Part shown: positions 16,845 to 23,849 of the stretch, one piece after another
How the letters are laid out: each line of letters begins with the position of its first letter
How positions within the stretch are numbered: the stretch's first letter is position 1
Source of the DNA: JBLKSS01 sp047607725
GTDB lineage: Bacteria; Pseudomonadota; Gammaproteobacteria; Enterobacterales; Enterobacteriaceae
Direction: 5' to 3'
NCBI RefSeq assembly: GCF_047607725.1
Contig: NZ_JBLKSS010000130.1
Coordinates: 1 to 23,849, forward strand
Length of the DNA stretch: 23,849 nt
Notes under the pieces: generated by a model
Databases searched by the model: none
What the model was told of the DNA's origin: nothing
Seen by the model: only the letters and a program-made list of their open reading frames with translations
Translations under genes and position numbers: made by a program

Positions 16845-17617
16845 AAACGGCGGGACAGCGGCAACGGGACCCCGTCATCCAAGGGCGCCGGCAGGTCGGC
16901 GCCAAATGGACGGTGGAAACGGGCCTGCGCCCTACCTGGGCGGCGCCCACTGTCCCCTGCCCTTTACCGCCGCTCACGGGTCAGCGCTGCTTAACAGCGG
17001 GTGGCGCTCGCGGCGCCGGTACCGTCCGCCGTCCCTGAGCGTCCACGGTTGAAAAAAAGTCCGTGCGGCTTTTGCCGGCACAGGCGGTACTGGAGCGATA
17101 ACGTTCACATGTATGTTTACCTCGGCCAAGAGAATAGAAAATTGGTAAATAAATTATCATTATAATTATTTCAATATTACTATTCTCATGCAGTCGATAA
17201 TTACATCAAGTTTTAATGATTAACACAATATTTTAATTACACTATTTTGACGCTTATTTAATGTTTACTGTCTATTGGCACAGGGTTATTTTCATTTTCC
17301 GCCGTGCGCCATGGCTAATAAAAATAGGCGACCCCCACTCCATCGGTCGAAATCACCTAGACGCATAAAAAAATTAAACACATAGCGTTGCATGAAGTCA
17401 TCGGTAATATATTTTTGCGATCGCCGCTGAAAAAAAGAATTTGGTTGATGATTTGTTTTATTTAGCACAGGTGATAAAATTATTTTTAATGATAACTATT
17501 ACTTTTACCATTTGCATTAATTAACACTGCACCTGTCCGGTCTGACAAACGATACCCCCGGACGCCGAGGTTATTACCGTTTCCACCGCGCTTTCGGTCA
17601 CCATCAAGAAGGTCACT
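16845..17617. other. Long intergenic region, G+C-rich then strongly AT-rich, upstream of feoA
   Basis: No gene is recognised on either strand in these 773 bases. About 16845-17085 is G+C-rich like the flanking genes and has short inverted repeats but no convincing terminator. About 17100-17520 is very AT-rich: I counted 28 G or C in the 120 bases 17161-17280. This is the control region of feoABC, regulated in E. coli by Fur (iron) and Fnr (oxygen). A Fur-like site is listed separately; I did not find a good Fnr site (TTGAT-N4-ATCAA). The feoA ribosome-binding site AAGAAGG is at 17606-17612. Confidence 0.7.
17485..17503. promoter_or_regulatory. Fur-box-like site upstream of feoA
   Basis: The 19 bases TTTAATGATAACTATTACT match the Fur consensus GATAATGATAATCATTATC at 13 positions. 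The site lies about 115 bases before the feoA start in the AT-rich control region. FeoABC operons are commonly repressed by Fe(II)-Fur, so the location fits. The AT-richness of the region raises the chance of accidental matches. Confidence 0.45.
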
Positions 17618-17863
17618 ATGCAACTGCAATTGCAATTGCAATTGCAATTGCAGCACCATTATAAAATTACCGGCTATGCCAAAGAGATCCCTCCCGCCTT
17701 TCGGCAAAAAATGCTGTCCCTTGGCATGTTGCCCGGCAGTTCGTTCCAGGTGGTGCGCGTCGCCCCGCTGGGCGATCCCGTGCAAATCGAGTTGCGGCGG
17801 GTACAGCTGGTATTGCGAAAGAAAGATCTGTCATTGCTGCTATTGAGCCGTACCGACTATTGA
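17618..17863 (+). CDS. feoA: FeoA, ferrous iron transport accessory protein
   Basis: FeoA is a small cytoplasmic SH3-like protein needed with FeoB for Fe(II) uptake. From YKITGYAKEIPPAFRQKMLS to VLRKKDLSLLLL it matches E. coli FeoA closely (LGMLPGSSFQVVRVAPLGDP is nearly identical). The N-terminus is odd: after ATG come five Gln-Leu dipeptides encoded by a hexanucleotide repeat (17621-17650) in place of the short non-repetitive start of E. coli FeoA. The total is 81 residues versus 75. AAGAAGG lies six bases before the ATG, supporting this start. FeoB follows after 73 bases. It is probably functional, since the repeat lies outside the conserved fold. Confidence 0.93.
   Translation: MQLQLQLQLQLQHHYKITGYAKEIPPAFRQKMLSLGMLPGSSFQVVRVAPLGDPVQIELRRVQLVLRKKDLSLLLLSRTDY
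17621..17650 (+). repeat. Hexanucleotide repeat (CAATTG)4 preceded by CAACTG, inside feoA
   Basis: Directly after the feoA start codon come CAACTG and four perfect CAATTG units (17627-17650), then CAG. Each unit is a 6-bp palindrome and encodes Gln-Leu. Because the unit is six bases, slippage would add or remove Gln-Leu pairs without shifting the frame. Confidence 0.95.
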
Positions 17864-17936
17864 CCCGCCCTGCTCCGAACGCGCCGCGCGCCCGGGGTAA
17901 TCCGTTTGTATTTGTCACTGCTTACAGGTTTCATTA

Positions 17937-20243
17937 ATGATCACTACACACACTGTGGCCTTGATCGGTAATCCCAACGCCGGTAAAACCACCCTGTTCA
18001 ACCAGTTGACCGGTGCCCGCCAGCGGGTTGGTAACTGGGCCGGCGTCACGGTGGAACGTAAAGAAGGCTTTTTCACCACCCCCGCGCAGCGTATTACGCT
18101 GGTCGATCTGCCGGGCGCTTACTCTCTGACCACGCTGTCGCAGCAATCCTCGCTGGACGAGCAAATCGCCTGTCGGTATATCCTCGAACGGCAGGCCGAT
18201 GTGCTTATTAACGTGGTCGACGCCGCCAATCTGGAGCGTAATCTTTATCTGACTCTGCAGTTGCTGGAACTGGGTATTCCCTGCATCGTGGCGCTGAATA
18301 TGCTGGATATCACCTGTAGCCATGGCATTACCATCGATATCCCGGCGCTGGAGCAACGGCTCGGCTGCCTGGTGATCCCGCTGGTATCCACCCGCGCCGA
18401 AGGCATTGAAACCTTGAAGGCGCGGCTGGACGGCCCGCTACCGGCGGCACCGTCCCTCACAGTCGACTATCCGCCCGCCGTCCGCCAAGCGGTGGAACAG
18501 CTTCTGCCATTTACCCCTCACGAGTATTCGCCGCGCCAGCGGCGCTGGCTGGCGCTGCATATGCTGGAAGGGGACATTCACAGCCGTGAGTTGCTGACCT
18601 CGCCCCAACAGCTGGAAAGCCTGCGTGCGGGCCTGCAACAGGATGCGGCGCTGGCGATCGCCGATGCCCGCTACGCCACGATCATCGTCCTTTGTCAGGC
18701 CGTCAGTAACGGCCATTTGACGCAGACCAACCGCCTGACCGCGCGTCTTGACGCCGTGCTGCTCAACCGCTGGCTTGGCGTGCCGCTGTTTTTTATGGTG
18801 ATGTATCTTATGTTCATCCTCGCCATCAACCTCGGCGGCGCCCTGCAGCCGCTGTTTGAGGGCGGATCCGCCGCGTTGTTCATCGACGGCACCCAGTGGC
18901 TGGGTTATCAGCTGCACGCGCCGCAGTGGTTAACCCTGCTGCTCGCCCAGGGCGTGGGCGGCGGGATCAATACCGTGCTGCCGCTTATTCCGCAAATCGG
19001 CATAATGTATTTGTGCCTGTCGTTTTTGGAAGATTCCGGCTATATGGCGCGCGCCGCGTTCGTCATCGACCGGCTGATGCAGTCCCTCGGCCTACCGGGC
19101 AAGTCGTTCGTACCGCTGATTGTCGGTTTCGGCTTCAATGTGCCGTCGGTGATGGGCTCACGTACGCTCAACGCGCCGCGCGAGCGGCTGATGACCATCA
19201 TTATGGCGCCCTTCATGTCCTGCGGCGCGCGGCTGGCGATTTTCGCCGTTTTCGCCGCTACTTTTTTCGGCCAGCACGGCGCGACCTTGGTGTTTTCGCT
19301 GTATCTGCTGGGAATTGTGGTCGCGATCCTTACCGGATTGATGCTGAAATATACGCTAATGCGGGGCGAAGCGATTCCTTTCATCATGGAGCTGCCGGTG
19401 TATCACGTGCCGCACATCAAAAGCCTGCTGCTGCAAACCTGGCAGCGGCTGAAAGGCTTCGTGCTTCGGGCCGGCAAAGTCATCGTCCTAGCCAGCATGC
19501 TGATTGGCGCCCTCAACAGCTTCACCCTGCACGGCGAAGCGGCGGACAGCGTCAACCACTCCGCGCTGGCGGCGGTGAGCAAAACCCTGACCCCTCTGCT
19601 CAAGCCGATGGGCGTCCATGAGGATAATTGGCAGGCCACGGTCGGGCTGATTAGCGGCGCGATGGCGAAAGAGGTCGTGGTGGGGACGCTGAACACGCTG
19701 TATACCGCCGAACAGATCACCCGTACCCCGTTTGAGCCGGACACGTTCGATCTGTTAGAGGAATTGTCAGGCGCCATGACGGAAACCTGGCAGGGCCTGC
19801 AGGATGTCTTTAGCTTTAGCGTTCTTGCCAACCCTATCGAAGCCAGCAAAGGCGACGGCGAGATGAGCGGCGGCACCATGGGAATGATGAGCAGCAAATT
19901 CGGCAGCGCCACCGCCGCTTACAGTTACCTGATCTTCGTTCTGTTGTATGTGCCCTGTATTTCGGTCCTCGGTGCCATTACCCGCGAAAGCAGCCGCGGC
20001 TGGATGCTACTGTCCGCGCTATGGGGCGTCAATGTGGCCTATTCGCTGGCAACGCTGTTCTATCAGGCGGCCACCTTTATGCAGCATCCCCTGTACAGCG
20101 CGACGGCGATGGCGGCGATTATCGTGGTCAACGGTCTTTTGATTGCCTGCCTCTACCGCTGTCGGGATCGTTTCCAGCCGGGGCTGTCCGCGGCGGAATC
20201 TTCACCCTGTTGCCAGCCCGCCGGCGGCGAAAGCTGTCACTAA
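17937..20243 (+). CDS. feoB: FeoB, ferrous iron transporter with GTPase domain
   Basis: FeoB is the inner-membrane Fe(II) permease with an N-terminal G-protein domain. G1 is GNPNAGKTTLFNQLTG (about residues 11-26); the switch region is RVGNWAGVTVERKEG; G3 is DLPGAYSL; G4 is NMLD. A helical spacer follows to about residue 270, then membrane helices such as WLGVPLFFMVMYLMFILAIN and YSYLIFVLLYVPCISVLGAI, with the conserved gate motifs SGYMARAAFVIDR and GFGFNVPSV. At 768 residues it is close to E. coli (773). It ends with a Cys/His-containing tail (CCQPAGGESCH). Its stop overlaps the feoC ribosome-binding site. It is intact, so ferrous uptake appears to be maintained. Confidence 0.97.
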   Translation: MITTHTVALIGNPNAGKTTLFNQLTGARQRVGNWAGVTVERKEGFFTTPAQRITLVDLPGAYSLTTLSQQSSLDEQIACRYILERQADVLINVVDAANLERNLYLTLQLLELGIPCIVALNMLDITCSHGITIDIPALEQRLGCLVIPLVSTRAEGIETLKARLDGPLPAAPSLTVDYPPAVRQAVEQLLPFTPHEYSPRQRRWLALHMLEGDIHSRELLTSPQQLESLRAGLQQDAALAIADARYATIIVLCQAVSNGHLTQTNRLTARLDAVLLNRWLGVPLFFMVMYLMFILAINLGGALQPLFEGGSAALFIDGTQWLGYQLHAPQWLTLLLAQGVGGGINTVLPLIPQIGIMYLCLSFLEDSGYMARAAFVIDRLMQSLGLPGKSFVPLIVGFGFNVPSVMGSRTLNAPRERLMTIIMAPFMSCGARLAIFAVFAATFFGQHGATLVFSLYLLGIVVAILTGLMLKYTLMRGEAIPFIMELPVYHVPHIKSLLLQTWQRLKGFVLRAGKVIVLASMLIGALNSFTLHGEAADSVNHSALAAVSKTLTPLLKPMGVHEDNWQATVGLISGAMAKEVVVGTLNTLYTAEQITRTPFEPDTFDLLEELSGAMTETWQGLQDVFSFSVLANPIEASKGDGEMSGGTMGMMSSKFGSATAAYSYLIFVLLYVPCISVLGAITRESSRGWMLLSALWGVNVAYSLATLFYQAATFMQHPLYSATAMAAIIVVNGLLIACLYRCRDRFQPGLSAAESSPCCQPAGGESCH

Positions 20244-20252
20244 GGAGGCGCG

Positions 20253-20495
20253 GTGTCCGGACTGATGCAGCTACGCGACGCGCTGGAATTGATGGGCCAA
20301 GCGGACGCGCGCGTGCTGAGCCTGCGGCTGCGGCTGCCCCAGGCGATGGCTGCGGCGATGCTGGAACGGTTGGAGATGATGGGCCAGGCCGAGCGGGTGA
20401 CCGGCGACGATACAGCCGCCGGCGCCTGCCGCGCCTGCTCGCGCAGCGCCCACTGCCGGCTGCCATGCTATCGGTTGCGTTCGCCGGCCGCTTAG
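20253..20495 (+). CDS. feoC: FeoC, Feo system regulatory protein
   Basis: FeoC is a small winged-helix protein that, in Salmonella and Klebsiella, binds FeoB and protects it from proteolysis; it may carry an iron-sulfur cluster. Translation starts at GTG (20253) after AAGGAGG at 20242-20248, giving SGLMQLRDALELMGQADARV, matching the family N-terminus. The cysteine cluster is CRACSRSAHCRLPC near the C-terminus, four cysteines as in relatives. At 80 residues it matches E. coli (78). It lies nine bases after feoB in the same operon. Confidence 0.88.
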   Translation: MSGLMQLRDALELMGQADARVLSLRLRLPQAMAAAMLERLEMMGQAERVTGDDTAAGACRACSRSAHCRLPCYRLRSPAA

Positions 20496-20810
20496 TCCGC
20501 TATGCCCAAAGCAAATGACAATACGCTCACCGATGCCCGCCGCCATCGCTGCCGGCTGCCCTGTTAACGGTGCGTTTGCCGACGGTGCGTCGATTCGGGG
20601 CAGCGCCTGAAAAATACGCTTTCCGGCGCATTCTTAGCGTCGGAATTAATCCACTGAAATGTCAATTATTTTCCGCATTTCCACCGCCTTCCCCGCCCGC
20701 AGCTGTTATCAATCACCTTGGCGATTTCGCTCCCAGTAGCTACAGTGACAACAAGGTATCATTGCCACGTTTATACTGTGGCAGCACGTTCGTTACATCA
20801 ACAAGGTGCC
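20496..20810. other. Intergenic region between feoC and the ycjM-like gene
   Basis: No gene is recognised in these 315 bases. ACGGTGCGT occurs twice near 20567-20588. The 3' part holds a dyad around a -10-like box (20763-20783) that could control the downstream gene. I saw no clear terminator for the feo operon. In E. coli the feoC-bioH interval carries a different gene (yhgA, from memory), so this region is lineage-specific. Confidence 0.55.
20763..20783. promoter_or_regulatory. Inverted repeat around a -10-like box, operator candidate for the ycjM-like gene
   Basis: TGCCAC and GTGGCA are perfect 6-bp arms separated by nine bases that contain TATACT (20772-20777), a good -10 box. The dyad lies about 30 bases before the start codon. 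Repressor operators often overlap the -10 region in this way, and E. coli ycjM belongs to a cluster with a LacI-family regulator (YcjW), but no regulator gene is visible here. There is no convincing -35 box. Confidence 0.35.
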
Positions 20811-22501
20811 ATGATGGAAGCCATAACCCGCTTGCTGAGAGAGATTTACCCTACCGCCTTAAGCCAGGGGCAACTGGACACCATCAAGAGCCAGATCAGC
20901 TTCGCCAAGTCCACGCCGCACCAGGCGCGCAAAACGTACTGGGATCAGGACGATGTTGTACTTATCACCTACGCCGACCAGTTTATGGAGGCGGAGAAAC
21001 CCACTCTTGACACCTTCACCACCTTTTTTAATCACCGCCTGCGCAACACGTTTTCCCTGGTGCATTTGCTGCCGTTCTACCCCTACTCTTCCGACGATGG
21101 TTTTTCCGTCATCGATTATCAACAGGTAAACCCTATCGTCGGCAGTTGGCAGCAGATTGGCCAGCTCAATCACGCCACCCGGCTGATGTTCGATTTTGTC
21201 TGTAATCACATGTGCGCCGAAAGCCAGTGGGTGAAAGGCTATCTGGCGGGTCAGCAGGCCTATGACGATTTCTTTATCGCGCTCCCCCCCGCCACCGATC
21301 TTAGCAGCGTGACACGCCCGCGCACGTCGCCGTTGTTGACGCCGTTTACCGCGCAAGACGGCAGTACTCGCTATCTCTGGACCACGTTCAGCGCCGATCA
21401 GGTGGATCTCAACTTTAACAATCCCCAAGTACTGATCACCGTTATCGGCGTATTGCTGCACTACTTGATTCAAGGCGCGGACTATATTCGCCTGGACGCG
21501 GTGGGCTATCTCTGGAAGGAGGTGGGTACCCGTTGCATCCATTTACCCCGCACCCATTTGCTGGTGAAACTGTTTCGCGCCATCTGCGATGAGATTGCGC
21601 CGGGAACGGTCATTATTACCGAAACCAACGTGCCCCATCAGGATAACATCAGCTATTTCGGCAACGGCCGCGATGAAGCGCAGATGGTATACCAGTTTCC
21701 GCTGCCGCCGCTGGTGCTGCACGCGCTGCACAACGGCAGCAGCCGCGCCCTGCGCCACTGGGCGGCGGGGCTGGACATCGGCGGCGGCGGCACCATCTTT
21801 TTCAATTTTCTCGCCTCCCATGACGGCATCGGTATGAATCCGCTGCGCGGCATTCTGCCGGAGGCGGAAATCATCCGGCTCGTGCGCGATCTGGAGACGG
21901 AAGGCGTGCTGGTGTCCTATAAACAAAATACCGATGGCACCACCAGCCCTTATGAAATCAACTTACCTATCTGGATGCGCTCAACCGGCGCGAGGATAGC
22001 GACGAGACACGGCTGAGCCGCTTTATCCTCGCCCATGCCATTTTGTTGGCGTTTCCGGGCGTGCCGGCAATTTATATCCAGAGTATCCTCAGGTCGCGTA
22101 ATGACTATGAAGGGGTGAAGGCCGCCGGCCATAACCGCGCGGTCAATCGCGAGAAATACCCGCTGAAAAACATCGAAGCGATGTTGGATGAGGAAACCAG
22201 CTTGCGCTCGCGGGTATGCCGGGCGCTGAGCGCCCTTATCCGGCTGCGTCGCCGGCAACAGGCGTTTCATCCCGATGCGGCCATGGAGGTGCTGGAGTGG
22301 GATAATGCTCTACTCGCCTTTTACCGCCGCGCCGCCGGCCAACGGCTGCTGTGTATCTTTAATTTGGCGAATAAAACGGTGAGCTGCACCTTGCCGGACG
22401 GCGACTATCGCCTGCTGACCTCTGACGGTTCGGTTAGCGGCGGCCCGCTAACCCTCACGCCCTATACATTCTACTGGCTTGAACCCCTGAGCGACCGCTG
22501 A
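20811..22501 (+). pseudogene. ycjM: ycjM-like GH13 sugar phosphorylase (glucosylglycerate phosphorylase type), one frameshift
   Basis: The protein is close to E. coli YcjM (GgaP), a GH13 subfamily 18 enzyme that phosphorolyses glucosylglycerate; sucrose phosphorylase is the related alternative. Matching blocks include VVLITYADQF, VHLLPFYPYSSDDGFSVIDY and LMFDFVCNHM. Catalytic residues by family pattern are Asp229 (YIRLDAVGYLWKE), Glu271 (VIITETNVPH) and Asp338 (FLASHDGIGM), all present. After SPYEIN (about 21960) one base is missing; the correct frame resumes as TYLDALNRREDSDE and continues through FPGVPAIYIQSIL to the stop at 22501. The broken frame ends at 22016. Without the lesion the length would be about 563 residues (YcjM 559). 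I chose ATG at 20811 (MMEAITRLL; 20814 is equally likely). No other ycj genes are nearby, so it sits outside its E. coli context. Confidence 0.85.
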
Positions 22502-22570
22502 CGCGATCAGGCAACGGTCCGGCTTGGGCCGCATACCCGCCGCTGACGCAATTAGGCAACGAACCGGCTG
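22495..22570. repeat. Imperfect direct repeat, about 31 bp with 45-bp period, at the bioH 3' end
   Basis: Copies start at 22495 and 22540. Over 31 bases they differ at five positions; the shared core is CCGCTGACGC, then AGGCAACG, then CCGGCT. The second copy includes the end of bioH (minus strand) and its stop. The first copy covers the stop codon of the ycjM-like frame. It looks like a local duplication of the bioH tail. Confidence 0.75.
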
Positions 22571-23325
22571 AAGTCGCACAGCGCCTGGCAGAAAAGCGCT
22601 GGATGAGAAATGAACGGCGCATGCGCCGCGCCGGCAAAGACGATGCTCTGGCTGGCGGGACTGAATTCATCCACCAGGGGGACCACTTTACGCGGCACCA
22701 GGCCGTCCAGATAGCCGTACAGGCGCAGCAGCGGCACGTCAAGCCGTCCCAGCGTCGAGCGCAAATCACTGGCGCGCAGCAGCGCCAGCCCGCCGGCCAG
22801 AACTTCGGTCTCGGGCGTCGGCGGCGCCAGTACCACGCTTTTCAGCCAGCGCGCATCTTGACGGGCGGACTCGGTTCCCAGGGTTTGCAGGCCGAGAAAA
22901 CGGCTGACGGTTCGGGTGAAATCCGAGCGCAGCTCGTGCGCAAAGCCTTCCAGCACCTCCGGCCGTATCCCTGGCCAGTCGCCGTCTGCGCAAAAACGCG
23001 GAGAAGAGGCCACGGTAATCAGACCAGCTACCGCGTGCGGCCGCCGGCAAGCCACCGTGGTCGCCACCAGCCCGCCGAGTGACCAGCCTAACCATAGCGC
23101 GCCGGCGGGGGCCCGTGACGCCACTTCCTCCGCCATCTGCTCAAGCGTCAGCGCCCCGTATCCGCGGCTGCGGCCATAGCCCGGCAGATCGACCAGGTGC
23201 AGGCGAAAATGCGGCGCCAGCCGCGGAATAATGCAAGACCAGACGCCGGCATTCAGTCCCCATCCGTGCAGCAGCACAAGATCGCGATCGCCGGTACCGG
23301 TCGTTTGCCAAAACAGTGACGTCAT
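22552..23325 (-). CDS. bioH: BioH, pimeloyl-ACP methyl ester carboxylesterase
   Basis: BioH removes the methyl group from pimeloyl-ACP methyl ester, closing the BioC-BioH route to the pimelate moiety of biotin. It is an alpha/beta hydrolase: oxyanion region LLHGWGLNAGVW, nucleophile Ser82 in GWSLGG, acid Asp in GYLDGLVPRKVVP and the catalytic His in AGAAHAPFISHP. At 257 residues it is one longer than E. coli, and it starts MTSLFWQTTGTGDRDLVLLH. It is divergent from gntX with only 42 bases between start codons. It is intact, suggesting biotin synthesis is still selected. The last residues (FSRFVA) differ from E. coli and lie in a duplicated segment. Confidence 0.96.
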   Translation of the reverse strand: MTSLFWQTTGTGDRDLVLLHGWGLNAGVWSCIIPRLAPHFRLHLVDLPGYGRSRGYGALTLEQMAEEVASRAPAGALWLGWSLGGLVATTVACRRPHAVAGLITVASSPRFCADGDWPGIRPEVLEGFAHELRSDFTRTVSRFLGLQTLGTESARQDARWLKSVVLAPPTPETEVLAGGLALLRASDLRSTLGRLDVPLLRLYGYLDGLVPRKVVPLVDEFSPASQSIVFAGAAHAPFISHPALFCQALCDFSRFVA

Positions 23326-23367
23326 CTGTTATTGTCCAAAAGTTGGAAACAAAAAAGGGTTGACCCT

Positions 23368-23711
23368 ATGCTAACAATCAGCGCCCTGTGTTGGCTATGC
23401 CGGCAACCGCTTTGGTTCAGCCATCACGGCGTTTGCCGCGGCTGCGTCAGGGTACTGCTAGCGGAGCAGGGAACCGCCTGCCCGCGCTGCGGACAAAACT
23501 CAAATATCAGGGCGACACCGGCCTTGCCCGCGGGCTGGCCCGACTATTGTGGCTGCGCTGGCGCGATCGCGCCGCCGAGGGGGATGAGAAGCCGGATTTG
23601 TTGCTTAATGTGCCTTTGCATGCCTACCGTCACTGGCGTAGGGGCTATAATCAAACCGAACTGCTCGCCACTGCGCTTGCGCGCTGGCTAAAGGTCCCTT
23701 GGCAGGCTCAG
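23368..23711 (+). pseudogene. gntX: gntX (comFC homologue), internal deletion and IS interruption
   Basis: GntX is the ComFC-type phosphoribosyltransferase-like protein linked to use of external DNA in E. coli. ATG at 23368 opens MLTISALCWLCRQPLWFSHH, followed by the zinc-ribbon cysteines CRGC and CPRC. At about 23490 a deletion of some 35 codons with a frameshift joins this to a segment in another frame (LRTKLKYQGDTGLARGLARL, then NVPLHAYRHWRRGYNQTELL). At 23711, after WLKVPWQAQ, the gene is cut by an IS66-family end. The PRPP-binding motif (VDDVVTTG in E. coli) would lie beyond the insertion. E. coli GntX is about 227 residues; about 115 codons remain here. Confidence 0.88.
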
Positions 23712-23849
23712 GTAAGCGTACGCCCAGCGCCGTATTGACAGTTATTCAGCAGGGATGGTGAGGTTCCACGGCAGGAGCTCTTTGATTTTGTTGATGGGAT
23801 GATCCGCGATAATCGCCAGCACATGGCGCAGATACGCTTCCGGCTCCAC
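23712..23849 (-). mobile_element. End of an IS66-family insertion sequence (partial, runs off right edge)
   Basis: GtnX similarity stops at 23711 and GTAAGCG begins at 23712; GTAAGCG is the characteristic IS66-family terminal sequence. Thirty bases inside it, a minus-strand frame encodes the C-terminal end of an IS66 transposase. The element therefore enters gntX with its transposase reading leftwards, out of the element towards the gntX remnant. The other end and any 8-bp target duplication are outside the window. Confidence 0.8.
23742..23849 (-). CDS. tnpC: IS66-family transposase (TnpC), C-terminal 35 residues
   Basis: Read leftwards from the window edge, the frame gives VEPEAYLRHVLAIIADHP then INKIKELLPWNL and ends TIPAE with TAA at 23744-23742. 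The pattern of a helix with RHVL.IIADHP followed by I.ELLPWN near the stop is the typical C-terminus of the IS66 transposase (TnpC), the DDE enzyme that moves these elements. The rest of the protein is outside the window, so I cannot say whether it is intact. Confidence 0.8.
   Translation of the reverse strand: MEPEAYLRHVLAIIADHPINKIKELLPWNLTIPAE

Noticed and set aside
16845..17052. Small plus-strand frame after yhgF
   Set aside because: It is in a different frame from yhgF, has no ribosome-binding site or family similarity, and has the composition of random G+C-rich sequence.
17050..17078. AAAAGTC/GGCTTTT hairpin downstream of yhgF as a terminator
   Set aside because: The stem is short with a G-T pair and few T residues follow on either strand; too weak to call.
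17440..17465. Fnr site near TTGATGATTTG upstream of feoA
   Set aside because: The right half does not match ATCAA; only one half-site is present.
17621..17650. On/off phase variation of feoA by repeat slippage
   Set aside because: The unit is six bases, so changes keep the frame; only the length of the Gln-Leu stretch can vary.

Overview
The window is a stretch of enterobacterial chromosome. Its gene order follows, from memory, the E. coli aroK-to-gntX region: hofQPONM, mrcA, nudE, igaA(yrfF), yrfG, hslR, hslO, pckA, envZ-ompR, greB, yhgF, feoABC, bioH, gntX. The coding DNA is G+C-rich. About half of the loci are broken by frameshifts, internal deletions, a nonsense codon or insertion sequences, yet their proteins are still easy to recognise. 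Recent, ongoing pseudogene formation in an E. coli-like gene order, plus IS elements cutting genes at both window edges, suggests a recently host-restricted insect symbiont of the Sodalis type. That assignment is inference; no marker gene in the window proves it.

Layout. 1-140: end of an IS21-family-like element that removes the hofQ 3' end. 141-2927 (minus): decayed hof (DNA-uptake/type IV pilus-like) operon, including a long unbroken frame joining a hofP remnant to hofQ. 3045-4449: mrcA (PBP1a) pseudogene with two deletions but an intact glycosyltransferase domain. 4415-5050 (minus): nudE. 5402-7411: igaA, broken at least five times. 7581-9610: intact yrfG-hslR-hslO. 9806-11425: intact pckA. 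11541-13639 (minus): intact ompR-envZ. 13880-14353: intact greB, on the minus strand, apparently inverted relative to E. coli. 14505-16844: intact yhgF (tex). 16845-17617: long intergenic region with an AT-rich segment and a Fur-like site. 17618-20495: intact feoABC ferrous-iron operon, with a hexanucleotide repeat inside feoA. 20811-22501: a ycjM-like GH13 phosphorylase gene out of its E. coli context, killed by one frameshift. 22552-23325 (minus): intact bioH. 23368-23711: gntX/comFC remnant cut by an IS66-family element that runs off the right edge.

How it fits together. Retained functions are core physiology: redox and heat-stress protection (Hsp33, Hsp15), gluconeogenesis (PckA), osmosensing (EnvZ/OmpR), transcription rescue (GreB), ferrous-iron uptake (FeoABC) and biotin synthesis (BioH). 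Lost functions are the DNA-uptake/DNA-as-nutrient genes (hof cluster and gntX), one of the two main bifunctional peptidoglycan synthases, and the Rcs repressor IgaA. The igaA loss is the most consequential because that gene is normally essential while the Rcs phosphorelay is active. I found no new multi-gene system. The items most worth following are the hofP-hofQ fusion frame, the igaA loss, the intact GT-only mrcA frame, the feoA repeat and the greB orientation.
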